DNA of 64,000 bases, taken from Epinephelus fuscoguttatus (lineage: Eukaryota; Chordata; Actinopteri; Perciformes; Serranidae). Under the pieces are notes generated by a model. That model did no database searches. It worked only from the letters and a program-made list of their open reading frames with translations, and was not told the DNA's origin. Positions 54,105-64,000 of this stretch are shown here, in pieces; position 1 is the stretch's first letter; the number at the start of each line of letters is the position of its first letter. The position numbers and the translations under genes were made by a program. The DNA lies in NCBI RefSeq assembly GCF_011397635.1, contig NC_064762.1, forward strand, positions 26,022,117-26,086,116. The letters are read 5' to 3'.

Positions 54105-56766
54105 CTAAAGCAAAAAAGTAAAAAAAGCAAAAGTGGAATCAGCATCAACAATAAAGAGAAAGCTTTGTATTTCAGGGCTGTAATTTTACAACAACGTTAC
54201 ATAGGGCTACTATTTCAATGACTACGTCACCTAGTGTTAACCCTATGTGGGGCAAACCTGCAGAACATTATATTTATTCCAGCCAGAAAGAATTAAGAAT
54301 CAGATTAAACGTTTACACAGATATTATACAGTAATAGTTTCCTATTAAACTGACTATCAAAAGGTTTACACCACCCCTCTCTGCCTGATTGAAAATTCCC
54401 TCTGATCTGATATGGACCGCACCGGTCTCCTCCCACTGAGGTGGTTACATGAGGCTTTTTTATTCTGAGTGGGAAATTATTCTGATTATCGGTGGAATAT
54501 TAGGTCTACATAAACGCACCTATTGATTGCCTGCACAAGTCGCACGTGGAGGAAGAGAGAGAATACACTGTGTATTTCATTTGTCCATCTAGACTTACTG
54601 TGATCTATTTGTTGCATTACATTTTGGTAGTTCTTTGTATTGCTCTGTTGATTGAACAGACTAAATAAAGGCACAGTGTTGACAGAAACCATCAAGACTT
54701 GATTTTTGTTAAAGTAACCGTTATCAATACAACAAATGTTCCAAACCTTTGACCTGTATTTTATGGCTCTCGTTCAGTATGTGTAAGTATGAGACCTACC
54801 ACCGCGGCAGGCAGGGAAGCTGCCACCAAACACAGCTCCAATGTCTCCCTCTATTGGATTTCTCAGTATTCCCTCCTGAAGACACAGAACTTGCTCATTT
54901 GGCCGTCAGCATCTGATTTACTGCAACAAACACACATGATCATTTTTTAGAGACAAAGATCAGAGGGACAAGCCGATCAGACCAGAGGATGTTGTCTTAC
55001 ATTCCTGGAGGAGCTGCCACTTTGTATTTCTGAAGGATTTCTTCAGCTTCAGGATTCACTCTCTTGTCTTTCTTTTTCTTGTCATGGATATAGAAGCCTT
55101 TTCCTGATTTACGACCTGCAACTGATAATGAACACATATTAGACTCACTGGGCTTTGAGTGATACAAGAAGGTTGTGTGAGCATACAGTTAATAACAAAA
55201 CAGTGTCACAGTAGGTTAAAACTAGTTTGTTTTTGGAGTCACTGCCTAAATATTGTTTCTCATTACTGGCAAAATAATCTCAGATGGACAAAAATGGACA
55301 TCCTAAATGAAATTGCAAATATTTGTACTTTAACTGTGGGGAAATGAACAGAGGAGGACGATAATGATATAAGATATTGATTCAGCTTATAGATTAGTAA
55401 CCAAAAATATGTGCTGCCTGGACATGATAAGTAGGTAGGTAACATCATTAGAAATCACTCTATAAATTTCCATTGTTATGCGGATGATACACAGTTGTAT
55501 TTATCGATGAAGCCAGAAGAAACTAATCAATTAACTAAACTTCATAATTGCCTTAAAGACATAAAAACCTGGATGAGCACCAGTTTCCTGATGTTAAATT
55601 AGACAAAAATGAAGTTATTGTTCTTGGCCCCAAACAACTCAGAGACTCTTTATCTGATGACATAGTTTCTCTAGATGGCATTGCTCTGGCCTCTAGCACT
55701 ACCGTAAGAAACCTCGGAGTAATATTTGATCAAGATCTGTCTTTTAATTCTCATTTAAAACAAACCTCACGGACTGCATTTTTTCATCTGCGTAATATTG
55801 CGAAAATTAGGCCTATCCTGACCCGAAAAGATGCAGAAAAATTGGTCCACGCTTTTGTTACCTCTAGGCTGGATTACTGTAACTCTCCATTATCAGGTAG
55901 CTCTAGTAAGTCCTTAAAAACTCTCCAGCTAATTCAGAATGCAGCAGCACGTGAACAGGAACTAAGAAACGAGATCATATTTCGCCTGTTTTAGCTTTTC
56001 TGCACTGGCTCCCTGTAAAATCCAGAACTGAATTTAAAATCCTACTGTTAACTTATAAAGCTCTAAATGGTCAAGCTCCGTCATATCTTAGAGAGCTCAT
56101 AGTGTCATATTATCCCACCAGAACACTGCGCTCTGAGAATGCAGGGTTACTCGTGGTCCCTAAAGTCTCCAAAAGTAGATCAGGAGCCAGAGCCTTCAGC
56201 TATCAGGCTCCTCTCCTGTGGAATCATCTTCCTGTTGCAGTCCGGGAGGCAGGCACTGTCTCCACATATCTTATAGTTAGGGCTGGCTCAGGCTTGCCCT
56301 GTACCAGCCCCTAGTTAGGCTGACTTAGGCCTAGTCTGCTGGGGGACCTCCTATAATACACCGGGCACCTTCTCTCCTTCTCTCTTTCTCTCTCTCTCTC
56401 TCGTGTCCTGTTACTGCATCTTGCTAACTCGGCCATACTGCATGTCAGTAAATCGGCTTCTTCCCCGGAGCCTTTGTGCTCCACTGTCTCTCAGGTTAAC
56501 TTATATCGCAGCGGTGCCTGGATAGTGTGACGTGTGTGGTTGTGCTGCTGCCGTGGTCCTGCCAGATGCCTCCTGCTGCTGCTGCCATCATTAGTCATTA
56601 GTCATACTTCTACTGTTATTATACACATATGATTATTGTCACATATGTATACTGTCAGATATTAATATAGACTTTCAACATATTGTACCACAATACCCAG
56701 AATTATAATTTTAATATTATTACTTTCATTAATGTTGTTGTAAGCTACTGTCATTACCGTCTGTCC

Positions 56767-56805
<39 letters not shown>

Positions 56806-59800
56806 TTCTGTCTCATTGTGACATACGGATTACTGTTAATTTATCATGTTGATCTGTTCTGTACGACATCTATTGCACGTCTGTCCGTCCTGGAAGAGGG
56901 ATCCCTCCTCAGTTGCTCTTCCTGAGGTTTCTACCGTTTTTTTTCCCCCGTTAAAGGTTTTTTTGGGGGAAGTTTTTCCTTATCCTCAGTGAGGGTCCAA
57001 AGGACAGAGGGATGTCGTATGCTGTAAAGCCTTGTGAGGCAAACTGTGATTTGTGATATTGGACTTTATAAATACAATTGATTGAATTGATTGATTGATT
57101 GATTGTTGTTGTTAGCATTACATCTATGCGCTTGGGTCTGAATGCAGTTATTTCAGCAGTACACCTACACGCTAAGCTGAATCTTTAAATCACACATCAG
57201 TAGTATGAATTAATAGACAAAAAAATAACGACTATGTTGACGATTATTTTCATTAAAGTTTTACCTTTGTAGCCTCTCTCCACAAGGGCCTTTAAAATCA
57301 TCACGGCAGGAGCTCCTCCTTCAGAGCCACAAGCATTGTCTATGGACTGTGCCGGCACATACATCGACATCAGTGTGATGTATTATAATGGTAACTGTAT
57401 TCATAAAATAAAGCTCATAGAGATAATACACAGTCCCCCAAACCCAAATGAATCCCTTACAGACTCATTGACTCAAGCCCTAAGCCCTTACAGACCAAGG
57501 ACCAATTCCATTTCTTCCCCTTTGCCCTTGTCTTGGCCCTTCCCATTGGCTTTGCGCGTTGTGGGAAGTGGTGTCCCAATTCTCCATCAGGTTAAGAGCT
57601 AACATGACAGAGAATTGGGACACCACCAAGCTTAGGGCTTGAGTCAACGAGTCTGTAAGGGATCCATTTGGGATTGGGGGAGTGTCCCTTCCACCCCAAC
57701 AGTCTTATCACCAAGTCCACATGATCATGTGAATTCAACTACACGGGCATTCACGTACATTACCTTTACAACTGCTGTTACGAGATCAACTCCAATTTCA
57801 TCTGCCAGCAATGCCACGCCCCCAGGAAAACCAAAGCTAGTTGAAAAGGAGTCCAATTTCTCTATGCCCACACCTTCCTGTGAAACAAATCATAGGTCAT
57901 TTTGAGGCTGTAAGCTGTCAGTTGCACATATGAGCATTATCTAAAAATCAAACCCACAGGTGGTGTTTATGAGCTGGGAAGACCAAAACCTGTAACCTCT
58001 CTTCTGTGAATGACTTCCGGTTATGTATTTGCCCGAGAGAGGATTCAGTTAGAGGATGTTGCATAATGTTATGATGTTTAAAGACCCTGCATTTAGGCCC
58101 TGTCTACAAAGATTTCTCAACTTTATGCTTCACTTCTCTGTATTCAGTGTCAGTGAAAAAGACGTTTGGATGGAGTCAAATGCCTGGGTTCCAGTGTTTT
58201 TAGCATGTAACAAAAGCCTTCATTTTCAACAACGCTGTATGTATCTTTGCACATGAAGTAGGTGATGAACTATGTCATTTTCTTAGCTCTCTCAGGGTTG
58301 GATGGTAGCTTTGTGAAGTTGAGTGTATCCAGTGTTGGTTAATTTTTCGGCGGAACAGGTTTGGATGGTGGTGTGTGAGATGAGCCCTTGTGTTCGCAGT
58401 GCTCCCGGAGTATTTTATTCTCATATGAATCCAGACGTTTGATTTAAACGCTAACGGTGCATTTCTGATTTCTTTTTCCGGTGTCTCCATCTTTAGCCCT
58501 TTTTAAATAGGAATTGTGCAAATTTGCAGGAAAGCCCAATCAGTCTTCTTTCAGCAATGGCAGTATAAAAACAAAATCGGGGAGTGCAGCAAAATGCCTC
58601 CTACCTACTTATATTCATACAGAATGTGCCTTTTTCAGGGCAATGGGGGGCGTGAGCAAGTAACAAAACGTGTAGCTCAGTGTGTGACGTAAACAATGAC
58701 GTGGGAGGGAAGCTGTGGCTGGTCAGTCCTTCGGCGATTCTCTCGTAAGTCAGCCCGTTCTTCACCGTTCCTGTAATTTGACGGTTAATGGCCTCTTCGT
58801 TTGCGAGGGCAAGGAGGGCGCACAATTCCTTGTCTCCTCAGTTGCTCATCTTTACAATGTCTATCAGGTTTGTGTTTCCCTCTTGCTACTAGCTGCTCAT
58901 TCCTGCTATCAGCTGTTTCCTGTTTATCCACTGCCAGTGGGTCACCCGTGCAGTGTCATCAACAGCTCCTCCCACAAGTCATCAACAGCTCCTCCAGTGG
59001 CGGAAGGGCACCTCGTTCTTTTTAAACCAAAAGGGTTCCGCCAATATGACTACCCTACGAGGCGGAAAATTGGACACCTTAGATCAACTCACCAATCCGG
59101 CTCTGTGTGTCTAAACACTCACAGCTTGCCGGCAAAACAGCCCAACATTCGCCAAAAATCTGGCAGTGTAAAAGGGGCTATTGTTTTGAAGAACTTCCTG
59201 CCAAATGCCCCTGACAGAGACCACTGCTGACCTCACCAGGAGAAAAAACATCAGCACCATCTAGTGGACTAAAACGGCAATTGATTTTATTATTCTAGTA
59301 CCAAATTTGTAATAAAATGTGTGTTTGAAAAAATTAATAATGTATATAATAAAAGATCAACAGTTGGTGTCCATGTAACAATACAATATCACCATGCAAA
59401 ATACTGAGATACTATGGTGTATTGATCCCCCCCCATGGTTCAACCGCTGTTTCTGGCGGACATACAACGGTGAGGTGCCACAAATATCATTGGGATGGCT
59501 TCACCCTAGAAAGCGTTCTGAAAAGAAGAAAGTAGTGACCTTAAACTCAGTTTGTGTGTTTACAAGAGGTCCAAAGTAGAGGAAAATATCAATTTACAAG
59601 AAGATTTACAGCCTTATAATCACCCCATCGCTGTGGTTAACCATCTGCACACGGAGTGACCGTTTGGCACATCCATCCTTGGCTAATGTATCTTCAGACT
59701 TAACTCAACTTAAATATATTCTGAAGTTTTATTTCTAAGAATATAAAAGTAACTGTTATTTTCAAGGAGATGTGATGTCCAACTTTTCCCATATAAGAGA

Positions 59801-60199
59801 AACAAATATCATCTGTGTTGCATTATATCTGTGGTCTCTGCGAAGAGTTCTTTGCTTACCATCAAAAGTAACACAGCCTCAGCCGTCATGAAGTAGAAAG
59901 AGCGACTGACGTAAAAGCCTGGGCTATCCTGTGGTTCAGGGGGTTGGCGACCAGAAAAAGAAAGAGACGAGACACAGACAAACACACCAAAAGATTAATG
60001 TAGTAGAAAGTAACGTTAAAAAATGTTGCTTTAAGTACACTTTCAGTGTTGCTCTCACCTTAACAATGATGGGAATCTTGCCCTGTTTAAGGCCTAAACT
60101 GACAGCAGAGGCCAGGGTGTCTTCAGATGTCTTATCTGAGGCAATGATCTCCATTAACAGCATCTTTTCCAGCGGAGAGAAATAGTGCATGCCGATCAC

Positions 60200-60237
<38 letters not shown>

Positions 60238-60909
60238 CAATCAGCGAGGTTTGCTTCAAAAACGTCTTTCATACTTTACATTGTGGCTAACTTTGGTATT
60301 TTAAAGGCTTGGTTTGGATTCACCAAAGTCACACAGTCACACAATAACACAAACAAACAAACTGATTGAGGCAGCATTAGACCAGCAGCTCCCATTTTCG
60401 GTAAGGTTAAATGACTATTTTGTCAATGTGGTCTGGATTTGAAGAGAACATAAGTTCAGCTGTTTGGGAAATACGGAGCATACGACTGGCATGGAGCATA
60501 CGATTGGACCCCTATGACTTCAATTCATCAAGAATTTTCTACATTTTTGCATTTTTTATTTACCGGAGGCATACGAGAAATACAAAATTTTCTTTGTGAA
60601 TTCAACGTAACATGAGGTGAGTAACTGATATACAAATGATCATTTAGGGGACGAAGTATTCCTTTAAAAGTCACAATGCATTTTCACTAAAATAAAAGCT
60701 AAGAGAAATCTACATTTCACTCTTTGCTCAGTATGTAAGATGTTGACTGATAGGGTACAGTACAACATTTTCAGTATCTTTACACTACAGTGAAAAAAAT
60801 GGTTGGGGTAAACTTGTCTGACCTTTTCAGGGCGTTTGCTGTTAGCAGCAATGTCCTTGATGAGCAAAGTCGAGGTGTTGGAGGCCAGAATGCAGTGAGG
60901 AGGGGTAAC
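53959..60909 (-). CDS. hadha: Trifunctional protein alpha subunit (hadha), C-terminal part, frameshifted
   Basis: Eight 3' coding exons on the minus strand (60823-60909, 60059-60199, 59860-59928, 57764-57877, 57265-57346, 55001-55115, 54800-54920, 53959-54104); the 5' part lies beyond the right edge. The alpha subunit of the mitochondrial trifunctional protein catalyses the enoyl-CoA hydratase and long-chain 3-hydroxyacyl-CoA dehydrogenase steps of beta-oxidation. Visible are the NAD-domain end (ILASNTSTL), the catalytic His in [40 protein letters not shown] and the tail [20 protein letters not shown]. Several otherwise conserved stretches diverge ([10 protein letters not shown]), suggesting a fast-evolving teleost duplicate. 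The penultimate exon lacks about 25 nt, shifting the frame to a stop at 54863-54865. Convergent with garem2, as in mammals. Confidence 0.9.
54800..54920 (-). CDS. hadha: hadha penultimate exon with internal deletion
   Basis: The first part encodes KSDADGQM and the last part [20 protein letters not shown], but in different frames. The conserved stretch between them (about 8-11 residues, ending in an NEA-type motif) is missing. The exon is 121 nt, whereas its neighbours' phases need a length of 2 mod 3. A stop follows at 54863-54865 in the entered frame. Confidence 0.8.
55001..55115 (-). CDS. hadha: hadha exon (RKSGKGFY)
   Basis: A 115-nt exon encoding [20 protein letters not shown] and [12 protein letters not shown]. 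Acceptor gttgcag, donor GGAAT|gtaag, phase 2. Confidence 0.9.
55441..57105 (+). mobile_element. 5'-truncated L2-like LINE in hadha intron
   Basis: The reverse transcriptase remnant starts near the catalytic motif [11 protein letters not shown] (about 55474-55506). It is followed by conserved 3' blocks ([72 protein letters not shown]) with frameshifts and stops between them. The 3' UTR matches the fragments at 12.3 and 49.8 kb, and the element ends in (ATTG)n at about 57075-57105. It lies antisense to hadha and nearly fills the intron. Confidence 0.85.
56373..56402. repeat. (TC)n tract inside L2-like 3' UTR
   Basis: CT-rich microsatellite; another at 56769-56797. Confidence 0.8.
57265..57346 (-). 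CDS. hadha: hadha exon (divergent)
   Basis: An 82-nt exon encoding [20 protein letters not shown] and LVERGYK. The acceptor ccggcacag is the only nearby one that keeps both phases. The usual FGGGNPE-type motif is poorly conserved. Confidence 0.75.
57764..57877 (-). CDS. hadha: hadha exon (FSTSFGFP)
   Basis: A 114-nt phase-0 exon encoding [20 protein letters not shown] and [16 protein letters not shown]. Confidence 0.92.
58494..59180. mobile_element. Candidate DNA transposon fragment
   Basis: The left end TAGCCCTTTTTAAATAGG and the right end GTGTAAAAGGGGCTA are roughly inverted. The interior (GGTTCCGCCAATATGACTAC, CAAAACAGCCCAACATTCGC) has the look of a fish DNA-transposon repeat. The open frame inside has no recognised domain. 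Confidence 0.4.
59860..59928 (-). CDS. hadha: hadha exon (DSPGFYVSR)
   Basis: A 69-nt phase-0 exon encoding [20 protein letters not shown]. It aligns to the family's DGPGFYTTR segment but is divergent after Arg. Confidence 0.85.
60059..60199 (-). CDS. hadha: hadha exon with catalytic histidine
   Basis: A 141-nt phase-0 exon encoding [20 protein letters not shown] and [17 protein letters not shown]. The His of HYFSP is the dehydrogenase catalytic residue. The 3' splice site is preceded directly by a (TG)n tract. Confidence 0.94.
60203..60234. repeat. (CA)n microsatellite at hadha 3' splice site
   Basis: On the hadha strand this is (TG)n ending directly in the acceptor tgcag. Confidence 0.9.
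60823..60909 (-). CDS. hadha: hadha exon (ASNTS), first visible
   Basis: An 87-nt phase-0 exon encoding [20 protein letters not shown] and AANSKRPEK. Upstream exons are not found to 64000, so that intron exceeds 3 kb. Confidence 0.92.
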
Positions 60910-61203
60910 CTGTGGGAAAAGAGAGGAAAAGATAAATACCATAAAATGCATTTGATTACCAGGAAATGAACGCCTGGTAGTTTCGAAAGGTTGAGGAAAG
61001 TACTTCATGATTTGGGCCTGAAGGTTTCTGTTCAAACCTCCGTGAAGGTGACTTTAGAGGGTGAATCTTTAGTTCTGCGGCCAAAATGTGTCCCTGACCT
61101 GCCTCCGAAGAATATAGAAAATGAGTACGTGTTTGCTGTTCCACTTTTAAGTGTCAACAGCAATTCTTGGTAACTAATTGTGATAAAAGTGACAATCAAT
61201 ACA

Positions 61204-61455
61204 CTGCAGATCTATCCATCCATTTTCGTAACCACTTATGTTCTTGAGGGTCACGGAAGGGCTGGGCCCAACCCCAGCTGACATTGGGCGAGAGGCAGGG
61301 TACACCCTGGACAGGTCGCCAGACTATCGCAGGGCTGACACATAGAGACAGACAACCATTCATGTTCACACCTACAGACCAAATTTAGAGTCACCAATTG
61401 ACCTATCCCCAGCCTGCATGTCTTTGGACTGTGGGAGGAAGCCGGAGTACATTGC
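61204..61455 (-). mobile_element. V-SINE-like SINE, reverse orientation
   Basis: The inverse of the tail and V-domain: CCATCCATTTTCGTAACCAC, CAGCTGACATTGGGCGAGAG, TTAGAGTCACCAATTGACCT and TGCATGTCTTTGGACTGTGG. Confidence 0.75.
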
Positions 61456-62313
61456 AGATCATACTTTTTAAATATAGACTAAAACCATTTTACTGGACAA
61501 AAGCACTGGATATACAGTGGGGTTGCAACTGCATGAGACTTTAACACCACAAAAATGAATAAGTCCTCAAGTCATCCCAAGTGTCATCAGTATCCTTAAT
61601 TCAACAAAGTGACTAATGAGTCTTAAACCATTGACAGACAATGAGCTGATCTAATGTGTTGAAGTGTTTTGTAATGAAGCTCAGCTTACAATAAGCTCAA
61701 TCAGGAAGACTTTCTTTATGCGATATCCATTCACAATTCTCTCTCTGTCCCACTCCCACCATTCAGCTGACTGTGGGTGGATCGGTTAGCCAGTCAAATT
61801 TTGCTACGATCTCCTTCATCCATTCATGCTGCTGCTGCTGCCAAACTTTAAACCTGTTCTCCTCTCTGCTCCTGTCAGCTGCCATTTTAGGCAGAATTGT
61901 CGCGCCCTCCTCCACCCCATTTACCTCCAGTCAGCTTATCAAGAGCCCAGAACAAGTTCATCAAAATCTCACTCCTCTTCACATCCAGATCCTCAGCTCC
62001 CTCTTCATCTTATCTCATCATCACCACTAGTGTCTAGACTCACTAGGGGGGATTCCTAATCTACCACATCTTTACCACCCTCCTGGAATAGATGACATCA
62101 CAATGGGGTCTAATCACCAAAGACTTTTCACATTTCTCATACTTATGTGAACATGTTAATAAATATTCTTTTCTCTCAGCAAGAATCTCTCCTGATTTAA
62201 ATCACTTTATGTGCTTGTCTTAATGACTATTTGTCTGCTTTTTACAGTGATGTCTTTTGTGTCTGGTGTGCTGAAGACAATATCTCCACCCATGCTGGAC
62301 AATAAAGATATAT

Positions 62314-62364
62314 TCTATTCTATTCTATTCTATTCTATTCTATTCTATTCTATTCTATTCTATT
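62314..62364. repeat. (ATTCT)n microsatellite
   Basis: Ten or so units of TATTC follow GGACAATAAAGATA. This resembles a retroposon 3' end with a simple-repeat tail. Confidence 0.85.
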
Positions 62365-62721
62365 TAAATCGTTACAGTGTCACAGTATAAGACTACAATG
62401 ACCCTTAAAGGAATGAAAACAAACCTTTTTTTGATTGAACTTGAAATCTTTTTTAAAATGGAAGTTAATGTAAAAAGTGTGACAGGCAGTGGAGGAGGAC
62501 TGGAGATTTGTTTTTGAAACCACAGACAAGCAAATGTACACAGTATAACTGTCAATTTTTACACCACGCTACACCATGAAACCAGTATACTGCTACAACC
62601 CTGATATACAGAATTTTATCGTCAGAGAGCTAATATCTGACATCTTTTAAAAAATGCAGAACAATTCAAGAATTTCTGTCCGTCCAAACTTTCAAACTGA
62701 AACTCTTCTAAAGGTAAAATC

Positions 62722-64000
62722 CAGGGGCCGTATTCACAAAGCTTCCTAGTGCTAAGAGTTGCTCCTTGTGGCAAAGAAAATTCTTAGAACTAGTCCATAC
62801 CCATTGGTAGTTCTGTCACCTTCTACCTATGCCAGTCCTCAATGCCTATGTGCAGTTTCACATATTGACCACGTCAGTGAGTAGAAAAATGTGGGACAGA
62901 CAGAATGACACACTGACAGTTCCGTGATTATGTATAGCATACCATGACTTAGTCATACCAAAAATTAGAAAAAAACCCAAAACATTGGGCCACAGGGAGA
63001 GCCACAGCGATCGGTCACATTTTAGCCATTTTTAAGCATTTTTCTGTTGATATAGTGCCACCCAGTTGCCAATTAGAGTTACATTTCTCCAGTCACCTTG
63101 AGGCGTCCTGTTCTACATATCTACCAAGTTTAGTAAAAATCGATATGGCGGTTAGGCCCAGATAAGAAATTAGCACTCTAGCGCCCCCATTTTGTTTGAT
63201 GGGGTCAATAATGGAGGGGTCCCCTCAGAATATGTGTGGTCATATGCCTACAAAGTACAAGTACTCATACGGGGGCATGAGATATGCCCATTGAAAGTTT
63301 GCAATTATAATCGGTTACTATAGCGCCCCCCTTAACGTTAAGACTAGGTCCAGTTATTCACAAAGTGTCTTAGATCTTAAAAGAGCTCCTGAGCTGAAAC
63401 ACTGTTAGGAGCAGGGAGGAGGACTTTTAAGAGGCTTAAGAGTTTCTTAAGCAGAAGAGAAAATGGTGGAAACACAAAGAGGTCGGAGAAATATTCTCCT
63501 AACGCTGGATGGCAGTGAGTAAATGAAATGCTACAGATTAGATCATGCAGGGATAATATGTGTGGTTGATCTCATTAGGGGTACACACACATTTCCCCAA
63601 TGCTTCAACGCCAAAAGTAAAATGATCACAACGCTAAGATATTTGAAAAACTGGAGAAATGCAACAGTGCAGCAGTGATGACTTTGGTGTGTCTCAACCT
63701 TCCATCAGCAGAGTGATCACACTGACAATGACAACACTTTCATTGCCAGCAGTTCATTTTATTTCCACTGGGTGTCCACACCTTGCAAGCTCACAAAAGG
63801 GTGTGTCTGTGACAACCAATCACATCTGTTAAAAGAAAGCATCATACTTAGCAACGGGGGTCAACCACACCCCCTCAGTAAGGTAAAAGTTTCTGTCTCT
63901 TCCTTGCTCACCGTTGCTCTGAGAGCTTTCCTAAATCACTCCTAAGCTAGGACTACTAAAAAATGTTAGTCTGAGTAAGGAGCTCTTTGAGGGGATTGTC
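62722..64000 (+). mobile_element. Decayed PIF/Harbinger element, interrupted
   Basis: It starts near GGGGCCGTATTCACAAAGCT, is split by the repeat D copy, and resumes near 63340 (CCAGTTATTCACAAAGTGTC). Around 63620-63800 fragments resemble the start of HARBI1-like transposases (MITTLRYL, QCSSDDFGVSQPSIS, ISTGCPHLAS) in different frames with shifts. It continues past the right edge. Clearly non-functional. Confidence 0.6.
62880..63335 (+). repeat. Dispersed repeat family D, short copy
   Basis: Matches 52376-53290 closely (GGAGGGGTCCCCTCAGA, GTGTGGTCATATGCCTACAA) but lacks an internal block of several hundred bp. It lies inside the Harbinger-like element. Confidence 0.75.

Noticed and set aside
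54861..54886. Use of the internal cttcag as acceptor to rescue hadha
   Set aside because: Joining it to the upstream exon (phase 2) gives AGG GAA TAC TGA, so the frame is still lost.
58715..59230. Open frame of 171 codons on the plus strand
   Set aside because: Lies in a repeat-like stretch (about 58.5-59.2 kb) inside a hadha intron, with no domain similarity I recognise.

Overview
The window is vertebrate nuclear DNA, almost certainly from a percomorph-type teleost fish. The genes are split into small exons with GT-AG introns, the proteins match vertebrate families closely, and the introns and intergenic gaps are filled with fish-type repeats: V-SINE-like elements, L2 and Rex1/CR1-like LINEs, Tc1, hAT, PIF/Harbinger and TTAA-flanked MITEs, and long CA/TG microsatellites. 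Nothing prokaryotic or viral was seen. Gene calls rest on exon-by-exon translation, splice signals and reading-phase arithmetic, compared with remembered vertebrate protein families. No database search was run.

Layout. (1) 614-16705, minus strand: the first 16 coding exons of a nesprin-2 (syne2) orthologue. They encode both actin-binding calponin-homology domains and the first spectrin-like repeats, and the gene runs off the left edge. (2) 20.0-23.05 kb, plus strand: a complete small gene for the 6.8-kDa mitochondrial proteolipid of ATP synthase (atp5mj), 52 residues, with a 21-nt coding microexon. (3) About 26.3-48.2 kb, plus strand: complete garem2, with seven coding exons whose phases all agree, a 723-residue adaptor with an N-terminal CABIT domain, SH3-binding proline motifs and a C-terminal SAM domain. 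(4) 53959-60909, minus strand: the last eight coding exons of hadha, the alpha subunit of the mitochondrial trifunctional protein. The gene continues off the right edge and is convergent with garem2. In mammals GAREM2 and HADHA are also neighbours, so this is conserved synteny.

The most notable observation is in hadha. Its penultimate exon lacks about 25 nt compared with the family, which shifts the frame and brings in an early stop. The sequence around the gap and the phases of the flanking exons both show it. It is either a real lesion in a fast-evolving teleost duplicate or an assembly error. Other points of interest are (TG)n tracts forming the 3' splice-site region in three different genes, transposon insertions ending only about 25-35 nt from syne2 splice acceptors, an in-frame upstream ORF ending in a double TGA before the garem2 start, and several transposons with intact target-site duplications.

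No wholly new biological system was found. The four genes are not an operon or pathway. Two (atp5mj, hadha) act in mitochondrial energy metabolism, one (garem2) in receptor tyrosine kinase signalling, and one (syne2) links the nucleus to the cytoskeleton.
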